From Kuschelorhynchus macadamiae (Eukaryota; Arthropoda; Insecta; Coleoptera; Curculionidae), in contig JAUTXW010005180.1 of the NCBI GenBank assembly GCA_030620095.1, positions 372,001-436,000 of the forward strand: DNA of 64,000 nucleotides, in the 5' to 3' direction. Numbering within the stretch: position 1 is the first letter of the stretch; every line of letters starts with the position of its first letter. Of this stretch, positions 33,165-48,685 are shown one piece after another. The translations under genes were made by a program, and so were the position numbers. The notes beneath the pieces are model-generated. The model was not told the DNA's origin, searched no databases, and worked only from the letters and a program-made list of their open reading frames with translations.

Positions 33165-34490
33165 AAACCCCTGTCACTTGCCCTCTACCAAGAATCATAA
33201 ACCACACAGGATAGTTACTTCTCGTAAGCATAACGTTCGCCGTTTCTCACCGACCGCTAAGATCAATGACTGGGGAGTGTCGTACCCCCGCCTTCTCAGT
33301 CTAAAGATTTAGTATTGGTTACATTGCTCTGTAATAGAAATTCGCCTTTTAAGCATTGCTTTTTCAATATTCTTTAGTTTCTACAAGTGGTAATAGGTAA
33401 CACAAGTTTGAAAAAGTGTTGTTCATGCATAGTGAAACGTAATTAGCCAAGGAAACAATTAAAACTTCTTTTATAACTGATATTTACTTCTGCAGAAGTC
33501 TACATAACAAAAAACAATATCTGGGAATATGTGTGCTGTGTATAGTTGCAAAAATGGTTACAAAAATCACTTGCCAGGTGTAACTTTCCCAAAATTAATT
33601 ATTGTGAAGAAACGGTGGGTACACCGGTGCAGTAGAAAAATGTTACCTATAGATATATTTGGATTCTTTATTATTTTTTCGGGAAAGTTGTGTTTTCTTT
33701 TAACATATAGCAGGTACTTTTAATTTTAATTTTTGCGCTTGATTGTTGCTTTTTTAGTATTAATGCAAATCTCAACCTTGTTAATGAATCTAAAAGTTAT
33801 TTATACTTAGGTATCAGAAGCGCCTCTGTAGTTATTAGGTTTTTTGTTTCCATTTTTGTTGTAAAAGAGGTTACATTAAGGTATTTTTTGTAGTCTCTAG
33901 AATACATTATTTTTTAATTTTAAAAAAATATTTATGACAATAATACTAATTATTAAAAAACCGTAATATAATGTTCGTTACTTTTTGAGAATCACTTTAC
34001 CTATTTGCTTTTTAAATTAATACTTTTAGGTACCTAAATTAAGCAAAAGTGCTTATTTCTACGTAACGATTTGGGGCATTTGGTTATAAAAGTACATAAT
34101 ATACTAAAATTTCATGAATTAAGAAAGCACTCATAATAATGACATAATGTTTAAATTATTTCCTAATTAATTATTTTTATGTACAAATATGAATTTATAA
34201 AACGTTTTGATGAGCAATTGACCTTTGCTTATTGACCGAAATTCATATGGTAATGTTGCTCTATTAGTTTAATATAAAATTTGTCGTAATTTATTGCATT
34301 AAAAATCAAAATAATAGCATCAAAAGGCTAAACCATATTATCTTTCTATAGAAATATTGCATAAAACTTATTTCGAACGGACCAGGCGACGTATGCAACA
34401 AGGGTCGCTCGCGCTAAACTGATGGAAATAAATCGCCGATGTAACTATCCTGTGTGGTTTAATGTTCTTGGCCCTCTGCCAAAATAAAAC
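33165..34490 (+). mobile_element. Possible THAP-transposon remnant nested in the left arm
   Basis: The two ends carry inverted copies of a block of about 40 nt centred on AAACCACACAGGATAGTTAC (33191-33210; inverted at 34439-34459), including the adjoining CCAAGAA(T/C)AT. They enclose 1.2 kb with a THAP-like coding fragment near the left side. That arrangement would suit an internally deleted P-like element, but the ends match no terminus I can name and no target duplication was seen. The same structure is mirrored in the right arm. Confidence 0.4.
33529..33720 (+). pseudogene. THAP-like zinc-finger fragment (left arm)
   Basis: A 64-codon frame begins MCAVYSCKNGYKNHLPGVTF, with C-x4-C spacing and an F-P pair, followed by KKRWVHRCSRK with the conserved Trp and then a proline (LPID). 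These are the first two thirds of a THAP C2CH finger, a DNA-binding domain of P-element-type transposases and of genes derived from them. The final C-x2-H-F is not in frame, so the finger is incomplete or continues in a lost exon. An almost identical copy lies at 38702-38896 on the minus strand. Confidence 0.5.
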
Positions 34491-34631
34491 AAGCGGTTAA
34501 TGCTCAAACAGCGTTCTGTGACTTTTACGCCACTTGCGGCGATTTGCTTAAGCGGCCCGAAGACGGTACAATATTTCACCAAAGATATTTTACATTGTAT
34601 AATAATATTGAATGTTGTAGTTCATATTGAA

Positions 34632-34667
34632 AGATTGCGCAATACAAGATGTTGTATTGCGCAATCT
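34632..34667. repeat. Perfect 16-bp stem hairpin (left arm)
   Basis: AGATTGCGCAATACAA, then GATG, then its exact reverse complement. The core TTGCGCAA is itself palindromic. It is conserved at 37755-37790 in the right arm. Confidence 0.9.
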
Positions 34668-35859
34668 AACCACCCCTTCTTATTTTTTTTATGTGGCATC
34701 CTGTGCTCCGATATTGCCCGTTAACGTACTTGTCCGCGAATTTTGGACGAGAAATACGAAAAAATGCCCTATAGCGGCCTGTACGTTGAATCACCGGGGT
34801 CTCGAAAAGAGTGCACATATCGGACGCGGATCGCGTTTGTACCAAAAGAAGCGCACATTTATTCTCTACGTTTGACCCAATACGAACATATTTCTCCGAT
34901 GTACCGTTACCGAGCTGGGGCCCTTAAAAGGTCAAAAAACAGAAATTTCAAAAATGTATGGTCCAAAAAGAGAAATGCACTGACAGTAACAATAGTCGCG
35001 GGCGGCTATTATAACAAGATATTTAGACATCTCGCCCCATATTCGGCAGGATGGAAACAATAGCCGCTAAACTCTATCTTGATAACTATCAATTCTTAAT
35101 ATAAAAACATGTTTATCGGAAATACTGTGTAGTACGCAAAATCTTAAATAGATACCTTTTAAAATACCATTTAAATGTTGGACTAAAAATTATCTTTGAC
35201 AAAAAAATTGTCAAATATTTTTATTTGAAACATCAAAAATTCTATCTATTATCGAAAACCCAAAATCAATATTTTAGGCCTTTAAAAATTAGACTAAAAC
35301 CATTTGATCAGCCCTTAGATGCTATATATGTTTTTTAATTTAGTAAATAGTCCACCTAGTAACGAAATCTCAAATCGGTATGCAAAAAATATAATAGTAA
35401 AAATAATTGTTTTGTTGTTTTTTAAAAAATATTAATAGTAAAATATTTTCACTTTTAAAGAGCTGCTTTGGCCTCCTAGAATAACCCTGTGTAAATTTAT
35501 ATACAAAATATAAAACAGGTTTGGCGTTTTCCACCTCTCAAAACAGAAACCTAAAATTTTAATTTTGTATTTAGGGAACGTTATGGATCTTAAAATTATA
35601 TGTATGTTTTGGGACTCTCGTATTCCTCAAGAGCAACCCTATATAGTGTAGAAAATAAAGAATGTAAAATCATACAAAAGAAATTTGACATGTTTCAGCG
35701 TTTTTTTTTTCACGTAAGCGCTTTTACAATAAAAAATATTTTCGCCTTTTGGGGCTGCTTCATATCTCTAGGGCGATTACTGTATAGTAGAAAAAAATAT
35801 TATGAACAAAAAATAAAAGAACGTGTATTCCCATTGGTTGAAAGTGATAAACGCCCTTG

Positions 35860-39538
<3,679 letters not shown>

Positions 39539-39699
39539 GAGGGGGCAACAAGGGAAAATGCCCTCCCCCAGAACTAATAGCCCAAGCAAAAAGTGTTTGA
39601 AAGTCAAAATTATGTTAGACATTATTCATTACCATGATTCTATTCTCTCCAAAAAAGTGGCATCCTTTTTTTTCAGTCGCTGATTTTCATGGGTGTTAC

Positions 39700-40135
39700 G
39701 CTTGATATATTGTTAACAAAAAGCAAGCAGACTTTTTTTGCGTTTCCAGGAAGGCATTCTAAATACGACACTGGTTGCGCTTTTGGACAATTTTTAGTAC
39801 TCAAATTGAGGCACGGCTTTCTAAAATCGGACTAATAAATCAGAATATTGTTAATTTCTCATTGCCTAAATAGAGAACCCTTGCACAGGATAGGAGTCAG
39901 AAATGACCCTTACTGTGAATGTGAGCAGACCGAAACCTTGGATCATATATTTTTTGAATTCCTTATATATAAAATTCCTAACTTGGATCTTTATCTTTAA
40001 AAAATATTTAGAAACAGAGGGTTGTTAACCCAAATCAATATTAACACGTTATTATACAGGATCAATATAGAGATTAGTGATATAATCATGACAATCCTAA
40101 ATTATAATAAAATAAAGCTATAACTCATAGGAAGC
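39700..40135 (+). pseudogene. LINE ORF2 C-terminal fragment with Cys-His motif
   Basis: The plus strand reads RHSKYDTGCAFGQFL and then LHRIGVRNDPYCECEQTETL with DHIFFE (39889-39960). This is the C-terminal zinc-like motif (C-x-C ... T-x-x-H ... C) found after the reverse transcriptase of Jockey/R1-group LINEs; the last Cys is replaced by Phe. It belongs to a different LINE lineage from the CR1-like copies elsewhere in the window. A direct repeat ACTCATAGGAAGCA (40123 and 40174) lies just past its end. Confidence 0.55.
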
Positions 40136-40139
40136 ACAT

Positions 40140-41012
40140 AATAGTATCATACAACATACCCCTATGAGTACACACTCATAGGAAGCATAAGAAAGTTCAG
40201 AACTCCCAGAGACCAGAGGTGCGTGATCATGAGATATACTAATCAAATCATTCGATTATAAAGATCTCCCGAGATATATCCATTATTTCACCAACCCACT
40301 ACTAATTTGTCGTTTGGCGATTGCGAATTTTGCGAATGCTGCAATCCCGGAAAATAATTCGTAAACAAACGCTTGTATCTTGGAGTGAGAGGAGTCATAA
40401 AAGAGAGAAAGACAGAGAAAGAGAGAGTATCATCGTCCTTAAAAATTTGTAATTACTTATTAGCAGTGCTGTTCCAGTCAGTACAGTTAAGGAATGTAAT
40501 GGGCTGGTGATTGGTGATGATGAATGGCACATGCATCTTTGAAGGCAAAAAAGTTCGCTCAATAGCATCATTTTATTTATAAATTTGTATCCCCAGGTGC
40601 AGTGCGAAATTGAGGAGATTAATACAGAATGGCACTTGTTATTAGAAGAAAATAAATTATTAATTCTTAATTAGTCGTTTGTATATTAAAACTTTTTCAG
40701 CAATCTTAATTGTAAAAGATTATTTTAAAAATTCTACAAATTACATTTGTGGTATCCACCACCTAGGTACTTAAATTTTACTACATTTGCACTAAAGTCA
40801 GATGAGCCTTAGTATGTCTTATAGGATATTAGGCTGTTACGAGGGCTGTCATTAGGATGATATTGCCAAATTGTTTTTTCTAGTTTTTTGTTAAATACAT
40901 ATTTATTTGTATTCTTACCTCATCCTCATAAGATTATTCTGTATTTTTACTATATTCTATATTTTACAATAAAACCGTTCATTTCTATTATTTTAATTTA
41001 ATTTCCAACCCT
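40140..41012. other. Intergenic stretch with no recognised gene
   Basis: It contains a short GA-rich run (40381-40428). Nothing else was recognised. Confidence 0.35.
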
Positions 41013-41226
41013 CCTCCCCAGAGCCACTTTTATTTAAGCTTAAATAATAGGAATAGTATAGAGTAAAAACCTTTTTTTCGGAATTGGAGGGTAGTTTTAT
41101 CTATAACTAAAATAAAAAATTTTTTGTTCATAATATTATTTGCGCTCAATTCCGAACCTTTTTTCATCTCAACCTCCCGTCCCCAGAAGCAATTTTTATA
41201 TACGCCGCTAACCTTTAAAAATCATT
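41013..41226 (+). repeat. Interspersed repeat, copy 1
   Basis: Shares an ordered series of blocks with 50418-50662: CCACTTTTATTTAAGCT, AATAG-AAT-GTATA-AGTAA, ATAACTAAAATA, TTTTTTGTTCA and CCCAGAAGCAAT. Same orientation, moderately diverged. The family is not identified. Confidence 0.6.
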
Positions 41227-41818
41227 GCCTACCGTTGAATTAGAGTTTTGTAGTGTCATCTATTTGAATTTCTCGCGTCAGTACATGTTATACTGAAATC
41301 AGTACAATTTAAGACTGAAATCAGTATATATCCTAATGCGCCCAGGAACAACACTGCTTATTATTAGTGATCATTCGGTTATGTAGATCTCTAGACTACT
41401 AATTTCATATTCGGTTGCAAATATTAGTAGTTGAATGGTATCTCGATTATACAGATCTCTCGTAATCGCGCATCACTACCAAAGGCAACGGGTCCCGATT
41501 TTTGGGAGCTCTAATTACAGTTTACAGGTCTTGAGCTCTACCATGAAGAGCTGGCAAGCTGCAGTGCCAAAAACATATATTGAAATTGGAAAAATCTGAC
41601 AACACTAGTCAAGACTGGTAGGCAGTGTTATCAACCCTACCGATTTACCGATAGTTCTACTGATTTTGAACTAATCTACTGATATTTTTGAGAACGAATA
41701 TTTTCATCTACAAACTTAATGAAAACAAACATAAGTAACATATTAAACACGCAAACAATAGTAGGATCGTCCCAAAGAAAAATATATGTCGGTAAGAACG
41801 GTTGTTGCGATTTCAGAA
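41227..41818. other. Intergenic stretch with no recognised gene
   Basis: It includes a short direct repeat CTGAAATCAGTA (41294 and 41315). No gene or element was recognised. Confidence 0.35.
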
Positions 41819-44003
41819 CAGTAGCGTGCCGTGGATAAAGAGGCGCGGGGGGAGGGTTGTTCTGGCTCATTTTGCTACGTTCATCGTCCATCCTTTATTA
41901 TAAATACAAATGTTTTAATATTTAAAAAAAAACTTGGCAAAAACCTTGACTGACTGTCTAGTGTCTAACACTCACAACTACTCACAAAACACGCAAACGA
42001 TTTGTTTAACTTAGCTGACTGCTAATGGATATGAATCCACGGATTTGTATCCGGTATCGGTATGTAGATCTTGTTGAATACGGACCCCTATCCTTTAGAC
42101 CGATATACAATGCTGCGACCTATCTGGCAGGGCGTCAGCGGAGCGTTTGAAAACGAACATGCAACCGAATAACCCGATCCGATTACGCGGATATGCATCG
42201 TACGGCGGAATGAATCGATATCGTTATTGATATGTAATGAGGGAACTGCATCCTGCAATTGCTGCTGAATCTGACAAGGTATTTAAATGTATACAATAAA
42301 TAATGTTATGATTATCAGTCCAGTTCTCTCATTTACATTCAGTATAAAGAACACAAATTGACAAATAACTGATAATTTCAACTGGTAATCTCTGTTAGAA
42401 AAATAATGTTCCTAGAAACTGTTTACAGAAATTTGTAAATATTACAACAATTACTGAGCCGTTTGTTAACTTTAAAGTATCAATGAGACAAAAAAAATTA
42501 AATATCTATTTTTGCGAATAGAATATAAGTAATGTACTGTTAATTTGATTCGAGTTAAATATATTAGGTTTTTAAACATACTTCATAAAATTAACACATT
42601 ATTATTTGTACTTTTTTATTTACTGATAAAACTTTAGTATGGCGAAACTGTAACCTAACATATAACTGTAAAGGATGAGTTTTTACTATCTGGACCTGGA
42701 CACGCTATAATTACAAAGTACAAGCCAAATGGTTTTGTACTCTGACAGTTTCAGGTTAGGTTACAGATCCGGCAGAACTGCAACCTGGATGCAGGTCCGC
42801 AGAGCTGGATGTACCTCCGGACCCGACTCCTTCGAAATCCCGGACCTACCCATCTCTAGTACAAGTTCGGCGACAGCGCGGCGTGACGGAGACTCGAGGA
42901 GCGAGAAAAGCCATGTTGCCAAATAGAGATCACGAAAATCAGTATTTTGTTGTAACAGGTACGTCCTGTTCCTGTTCCAAGTCCATACCTGTTACAGATA
43001 CCTGTGACAAAATACTTTTCCCGGCTTGGAGGCTCGAGTCGTTGAAACCGTGACTAAACGGCGGTTTCGAATATCGCAGCCCGCGGCTACTTGATTATGA
43101 TTATATATGTCATCAAAACAGTAACTATTCCATGCAAATTCGAAAAAAGTAAATGAACGAATTGGCTCACATTTTTACAAATTTCGTTTTAAACCTTATA
43201 AATTTATAAATTTCCTTTATATTTAAAACGACCCTGGCATTTTTGTCATAAAAACTGGCTTTGTAAAAAACATTTTTAATCTGTGCTAAATATTTTAAGA
43301 TTCACCTATTAAAACTATCAAATCTAAAATATGTTAATATTTTCGCCTGAATTGCGAATAATTTAATTCGTGGACTTATTATTTCTAATTACGATATCGT
43401 TCCTTTTGTAGGAAAAATACTAGTTTAGCGGAACAGGAGCAGAATAGAATAAAATAGCTATGACAAGCCTTTCAGTCACAGCGAATATACTTGATAGTGT
43501 ACTACAGTAGTAATGCAGTTGTTATAATTCAGTTTAATTTATTTCTTTGTTTAAAAAATGAGTGTGTTAAAGAGATACACAGAAGCCGATCAATTCAACT
43601 GTAAATAAAACATTATGGGATGGGCTTTTTCCATGCTACCGCCCGACGGCCGAAACCCGAAGAGCTTTTTCGTTCGATGGATGATGTGTTGTTGCGCACC
43701 TAAATATCTGCGTCCCGCGGGATCGTGGAAGCTGGTAAAATTACAAGGTGTAGGAACGGTAACCGATATGTTTCAGATCCACCTGTCACGAGTATTTCTT
43801 AACAACTCTATTGCCAAATGCTCTTCAAAAAATATTGGTCGGGAAAAAGTCATATTGTCAAACTAGTTAAGTTTTAAATTAAATTATTATTTATTTATTA
43901 GGTTAAGTAAATTTTACGATCGCACTAGGGCGCATAGGGCGGGTTAGAGCTAAGGACGGTAGGGGTAACCGCCCGGGCCCCCCGTGCCCTCGGCACACTA
44001 CTG
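41819..44003. mobile_element. Candidate hAT-like non-autonomous element
   Basis: The left end reads CAGTAGCGTGCCGTGG (41819) and the reverse complement of the right end reads CAGTAGTGTGCCGAGG (ending 44003). That is 14 of 16 identical, followed on both sides by a G-rich run, and CAG-x-(A/G)-G-x-GTGCC is a familiar hAT terminus. Flanking 8-mers do not match, so target duplication is not supported. The interior (2.2 kb) is locally GC-richer than its surroundings and has no transposase. A 65-codon frame (42729-42926) and an 83-codon frame (43615-43866) are unrecognised. An imperfect palindrome lies at 42942-43015. Confidence 0.45.
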
Positions 44004-44499
44004 ATAAAAAATTAATTTAAAAAATGAATAAACTAAATGTATATTCTTCTATTCATATTAATATCTAAAAATGTAGGAAATAAAGCAGCAATTTTAGTAT
44101 TTCAGAAAACAGTCTTTTCATTTGCACTTTTTAACATTTTTATAATTTATATTATTTACAAGTTTAAATTTGTTATATTTCTGTTTGTTTTTTAACTTTG
44201 AATTTGTTATATTTTTGTTTGATTTATGAGAGATTTTTAATGTTTTTCTTAAATAAAAGTTTTTTTGTTATAATGATGTTTCTATAATTTACCGATTTTT
44301 TCTTAATCTACTGATTTTTCATGCTCGAATCTACCGACTTGTGATTTTTATGGTTGGCAACATGGCACACTCCTGACAGGTTAGTCATTATTATTATTTG
44401 ACTCATGAGTCATTTATATGTGGTGCATTATTTTGTAATTGTTTAATGTATTTAATTATATTAAGCGTAGTGTGAGAAAACGTAGTTAATAATAATACA
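44004..44499 (+). promoter_or_regulatory. IST1 5' flank (inferred promoter/5' UTR)
   Basis: About 500 bp of AT-rich DNA between the hAT-like element and the IST1 start codon. No defined promoter motif was identified; assigned by position. Confidence 0.3.
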
Positions 44500-44681
44500 A
44501 TGTTCTCAAATACCCCTAATTATACCAAACTAAAAACTAACTTAAGGCTGGCAGTGACACGTTTAAAGCTCTTAGAAAAAAAGAAATCAGAACTCACCGA
44601 AAAATCTAGGAGAGAAATTGCTGATTATATCTCTGCCGGAAAGTTCGAAAGGGCTAAAGTTAGAGTAGAATTTATTATCAG
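44500..44681 (+). CDS. IST1: IST1 homologue, exon 1
   Basis: It starts at ATG 44500 (MFSNTPNYTKLKTNLRLAV) and runs 60 codons plus 2 nt to a GTAAGA donor. RLKLLEKKKSELTEKSRREI, ADYISAGKFERAKVRVEFII is the first helix pair of the Ist1 domain and matches animal IST1 closely. IST1 is a cytoplasmic ESCRT-III-like protein that binds CHMP1 and VPS4/LIP5 and acts in membrane scission during cytokinesis and endosomal sorting. The gene spans at least 17.4 kb here in five exons and continues to the right. The first intron (9.7 kb) holds LINE remnants, a TIR element and a hammerhead retroelement. Start choice: the only Met before the conserved block. Confidence 0.95.
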
Positions 44682-44689
44682 GTAAGACC

Positions 44690-45765
44690 CGTTCACTAAA
44701 GCTGCGTAGCGCAATCTAAAGTCAAATTTCTAGACATAAGTAATTAAAATTTGAGAAGGGCTTCAGTAACCTGATGAATAAAATTAAAAATTGTAAATAG
44801 GTAGATTAGATGCATCAAACATTTTATTTGTAATAAAATATTACATTTAAACATTGTAATCATATTGGTCAACACTGATATTCTGAGTACTAGTTGGCTT
44901 AGGCTTAGGGTGACACTGTAGTACACTTGTAAGAAGCTGGCAGTAAGTATGTATCTTGAAAAATATAGAATTTTATTTTAACATATAACGAGACATATAT
45001 GTTAAAAAAACAATGAAGAGGAATATACTAATAGACAATAGTAATGAAATAACTCGAATTTTTCTTCATTCAATTGAAAAAAGAAGATATCTTTAACTTT
45101 GATTAACACTAACACCAGGTAATCCAATTTCCTAATTTGTTACCCTTATTTATAGATCTATTTTTATTTAATAAGGTAAACCTAAATATTAAATTTTAAG
45201 ATAGACTATTTATCCAAGTTTTTAATTTGTATTCTTAAACTTATTCCTTTAAAGAGACCTTAAAAAGTTAATAATTTTTAACTTTTACAAATTAAGAATA
45301 ATTATTATCAACTCGTTTGTCAAAATTGACAAATTACATTGATGATAACCCTATTTATTTGTTTCACGGGCTAAGCCCATTTTTACAATTAACAAGTATA
45401 AATTAATGCAGTAAAATAATATAGCATTAAAAAAGTACAAGTTTCAGTCTCACTCTAAACATAATTATCATCACTAATTATTAAAATCGAATATACAGAC
45501 AATTAGGTATACAATTTACATTTAAATAACAAGTCTTAGTCTCAGTGGCATATATAGACATTGCTTCTGTGGTCAGAGTAGATACAATAGTTGGTGCGAT
45601 TAAAAGCTTGATAAAAAGTACTGTATAGAGCGAGTGGTCCTGGTTAGGATAACAAATGAAATTTTTGTCAAAATGTTAGGGCAGTGGTCACATAATTTAA
45701 AATATTTTCTAATTTAAAATATATAAAATTTTAAGGTCATGGTGTTTTAGTTGTGACTCAAGGGT
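44690..45765. other. IST1 intron 1, stretch with no recognised feature
   Basis: AT-rich, with no open frame or repeat that could be assigned. Confidence 0.35.
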
Positions 45766-46235
45766 CAATAATCCTAGTTGGGATTGAAGCTTAGAGTAAT
45801 TCATTGTATCTTAAATCAAGCATGTCTAAGAATTTTTTTTTTTGGATACTTCCAAGATGGCCTATATAGACACTATAAAATGGGTTCCAAACCGCAGAAC
45901 TATACTCATGATGGGATCTCACACTAAGGAACAACTGTAATGTCCTAAGGGTCATCAGACATTGAAAGTCAGTTTATAAATCCCAGCATTTTAAAAGCCT
46001 TAGTTTCTTTTAAAGAAAGATTGGGTTATGAAAGAAAATGAGTGGTCTAATAGTATTCCCAAATCCTGGATAATTGGGACTTAGGATTTAGTTTTCAATA
46101 TATTATTGAAATAGCAATGGGTTCTGAGATCTTGTAAAGGACATCATATGACACTTCTGAGTATTAATTTCCATACGATTTTGTATACACCATTGTATAA
46201 GTAGAACAAATGCCCTCAGAATCCAGGATCCTTGA
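45766..46235 (-). pseudogene. LINE reverse-transcriptase thumb remnant
   Basis: The minus strand reads CHMMSFTRSQNPLLF, then ETKAFKMLGFIN, and then LMTLRTLQLFLSVRSHHEYS with SAVWNPFY (about 45860-45960). This is the LINE segment after the catalytic box (KCHxMxFxR; LxxLYxALVRPxLEYxSxVWxPYY). Frameshifted; no catalytic core present. Confidence 0.65.
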
Positions 46236-46239
46236 TCGA

Positions 46240-47320
46240 TCACCCTGCTGAGACTGGTGAGCTAAGCTTTGAGATTTTTTATTTTTAATTCATTCTTTGT
46301 TAAAGATCTGCAACATTGTTTTGTTTTTATTACTAGAATTCTCAATTTTATTAACATTGATGTTAGTTTTATAATCTGAATGAAACTTTTGGTAGGCTTA
46401 TTTGGCACTTTTATATTGATTAAAGGTTATGGGATTATTTGTCTGTTGCTACAAAAACATAGAGATCTTTAACATTACTAGCATGACTTTTTATTTCTGC
46501 ATTAATCCAACATGATTGTGTTTTGACTCTTTAAGTACATTTGGGAATTGAGATTATACAATAATAATATTATTAAATAATTGATGTATAATATTTTTTA
46601 TATTATATTTAAGCACCTAGGTGTATTACAGCTGTATGTGCAACAAAAAGTTATAAACTTATGGCAGTATAATAACAAAACAACAGTTCACAATAAACAA
46701 TCAATGGCCCAGGACCTCAACATACGCAGTTGTAACAGCACTATAACTTCCGAGATTACTACACACTATATGAATCACTTTAAAAGTCAATCTTCAAAAT
46801 CATGATAACTATCAAATGTATATCATTGTGAACAATAAAAGTTCTACATCTTTTTACAGTTAGCATATTATTTACATTATATCTTGTTGGGTAACAGTGT
46901 TTTAGAAAATTTTTATAGTTTAATTTGAAACAGTATAAAAGATTGGTAAGAAAGTATACATTTCTGATATTTTAAATTTCCTCATTGTGGAGGAGCATAG
47001 TAGAGTATAACCTATAAATAAAATAAACATTACAATATAATTTTGTACAATTTTTAGTTCATTTAATGAGTTGTAATAGTGTCTGCCCAAAACAGTGATG
47101 TCTCAGTAACAATTCCACTAAAGATCGGTACACCTGAATCAGCAATTTTTTGGGTAGTATTTTTCTAATTAACTAGAATTTGTGAATTAACCCTCAAATT
47201 TTGCTTGTTAGACTCTTGACGAGGCAGACTCATCTGCAATGCTTGTCCACTATTACCCACAAGTACTTTGTGTTTGTGTTTTTTTTATTGTAAGATCAGA
47301 TCTTTTTTTTTTAGAACAGA
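46240..47320. other. IST1 intron 1, stretch with no recognised feature
   Basis: A 74-codon plus-strand frame (46581-46805) has no recognisable similarity. Confidence 0.35.
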
Positions 47321-47324
47321 TTCA

Positions 47325-47757
47325 CGTATCCAAAGCATACTAATCTTCACTCATTCTATACTAGAAACGCAAATTTTATATACCTCATTATAAGTTTCAG
47401 ATTATGTACAGATCACCTAATATCATGGGTTTGAAAATGTATAATGCATTGCCAAATGAGGTAAGATGTTCGACTAAAGTTCATCAGTTTAAATGTAGAT
47501 TAAAGGCATTCTTGGTTGATAAATATATTTATTCGATGGAGGAATACACGAATATCAGTGTTAACCAATATGATTACAATGTTGACAGTTGATATTTAAA
47601 GAATTTTAACTCTTGTTTTAGATTAGTAGAGGTATGTTTTTGTACATGGTCATACAGACCATATTAGTGTTAGGTAGTTTTTAAGTTTTACTTACTTGTT
47701 TTATGACTTTTCTTATACAATCTTACAGGAAGATTTTAAATAAATAAATAAAAAGAA
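47325..47757 (+). pseudogene. LINE ORF2 C-terminal tail fragment with (TAAA)n end
   Basis: The plus strand reads LHSFYTRNANF, then in the 62-codon frame at 47404-47592 GLKMYNALPNEVRCSTKVHQ, the usual ORF2 tail (Y-N-x-LP-x-x-V/I). It ends in a TAAATAAATAAA tract at 47740-47755, a LINE 3' tail. Confidence 0.65.
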
Positions 47758-47939
47758 CATCCAGTCCCCACTCTGCAAATGAGTCTGGAAACTTAGTATC
47801 TTTGCCTGTGTGTAAAACATTTTTAAAAATCATGGGGATTTTTATTTTGAAAAATCTGAATAATTAATTTTTGACAATAATGATATTGGTAAAAATGGTA
47901 TTGAGTTTTAAAATATTTTTAAAAATGTTACTGAATACA

Positions 47940-48670
47940 TTATCTGAGTATTGCATGTTGAACCATGTTGTAACTGGTCATTAACTGCAAAGCAGTTCTG
48001 GGTGATCTGCTTTCCTCAGTAAAGTTAATGCTGAAGTCCTCACAAATCACAGTGAGTTTGCCAGGACAATAGACTTTATTCAAGAGTATATTGAGAAGAC
48101 AAAGAAATTGATGGTCCATCTGTAGAAATTTGTAAATACAAATAACAATAAATTTAATGCAAGCAAGAGAAAATTCAAATGTTTGTTCTATTGGCACAAT
48201 ACTGGTAGAGATGACTTTGCTTTGGTGTTCAATTTTGGAAGGATTCACCACCTCTGAGATCCTTCCATATTGAAGAACTCGCTACTTGTAATTATTAAGA
48301 TTCACCTTATCAACGTCGTTGGAACCAATGCGCAGAATATATCAGGAAATTCATTTGATAGTAAAACTGATAATTCTGAATCTTGTAGTTGATACTTCTA
48401 ACATTCAGACATGCCACAGAAGATCGTAAGTTTATGATTGCCATTTTCACGTCAGTAATTGGAATTAAGCCCCTATACTCTAGGCTAAAAAAATGTTTCC
48501 CTATACACAATAAACTGAAGAGCAGATTCAATTCCCACCATAAAGCAATTCTGGGGTGGATTAGGCTTTTTGACTTTAAATAATTTAACAGTGATTCCGT
48601 CCTTTGTTCTAGTATTTGCACGTTTGGTGACATATACATTAACTACTTCTTCAAAGATATTACGTTTCAC
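47940..48670 (-). pseudogene. LINE endonuclease remnant
   Basis: Minus strand. 48310-48639 contains VACLNVRSINYKIQN, the endonuclease start (x-x-N-x-R-S-I-x-x-K). 47940-48251 contains LTVICEDFSINF, the altered core (normally I-x-GDFN-x). It lies next to a LINE 3' end of the same strand but from a different insertion. Confidence 0.6.
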
Positions 48671-48685
48671 CGTTGATTTTTTTAT

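Larger units (their letters stand above)
32888..35858 (+). repeat. Left arm (B) of a 6.65-kb palindrome
   Basis: 2971 bp that reappear as the reverse complement at 36551-39538 with only scattered substitutions and small indels. The outer end starts ACTTTTAAATATGTCACAGA and the inner end is AAACGCCCTT, next to a (TA)n tract. The arm contains an internal pair of inverted repeats (33165-33210 and 34437-34490), a THAP-like fragment (33529-33720) and a 16-bp perfect hairpin (34632-34667). Confidence 0.9.

Noticed and set aside
34500..35063. Overlapping frames in the palindrome arm (74, 82 and 106 codons)
   Set aside because: The frame breaks in the mirror arm after residue 69 and no domain is recognised; kept only as a weak finding.
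41676..41891. 71-codon minus-strand frame upstream of IST1
   Set aside because: It crosses the end of the hAT-like element, with no similarity or splice support.
43615..43866. 83-codon plus-strand frame, considered as a retroviral-type integrase tail
   Set aside because: The resemblance was only to a generic Trp/Lys/Leu pattern and no neighbouring integrase or LTR exists.
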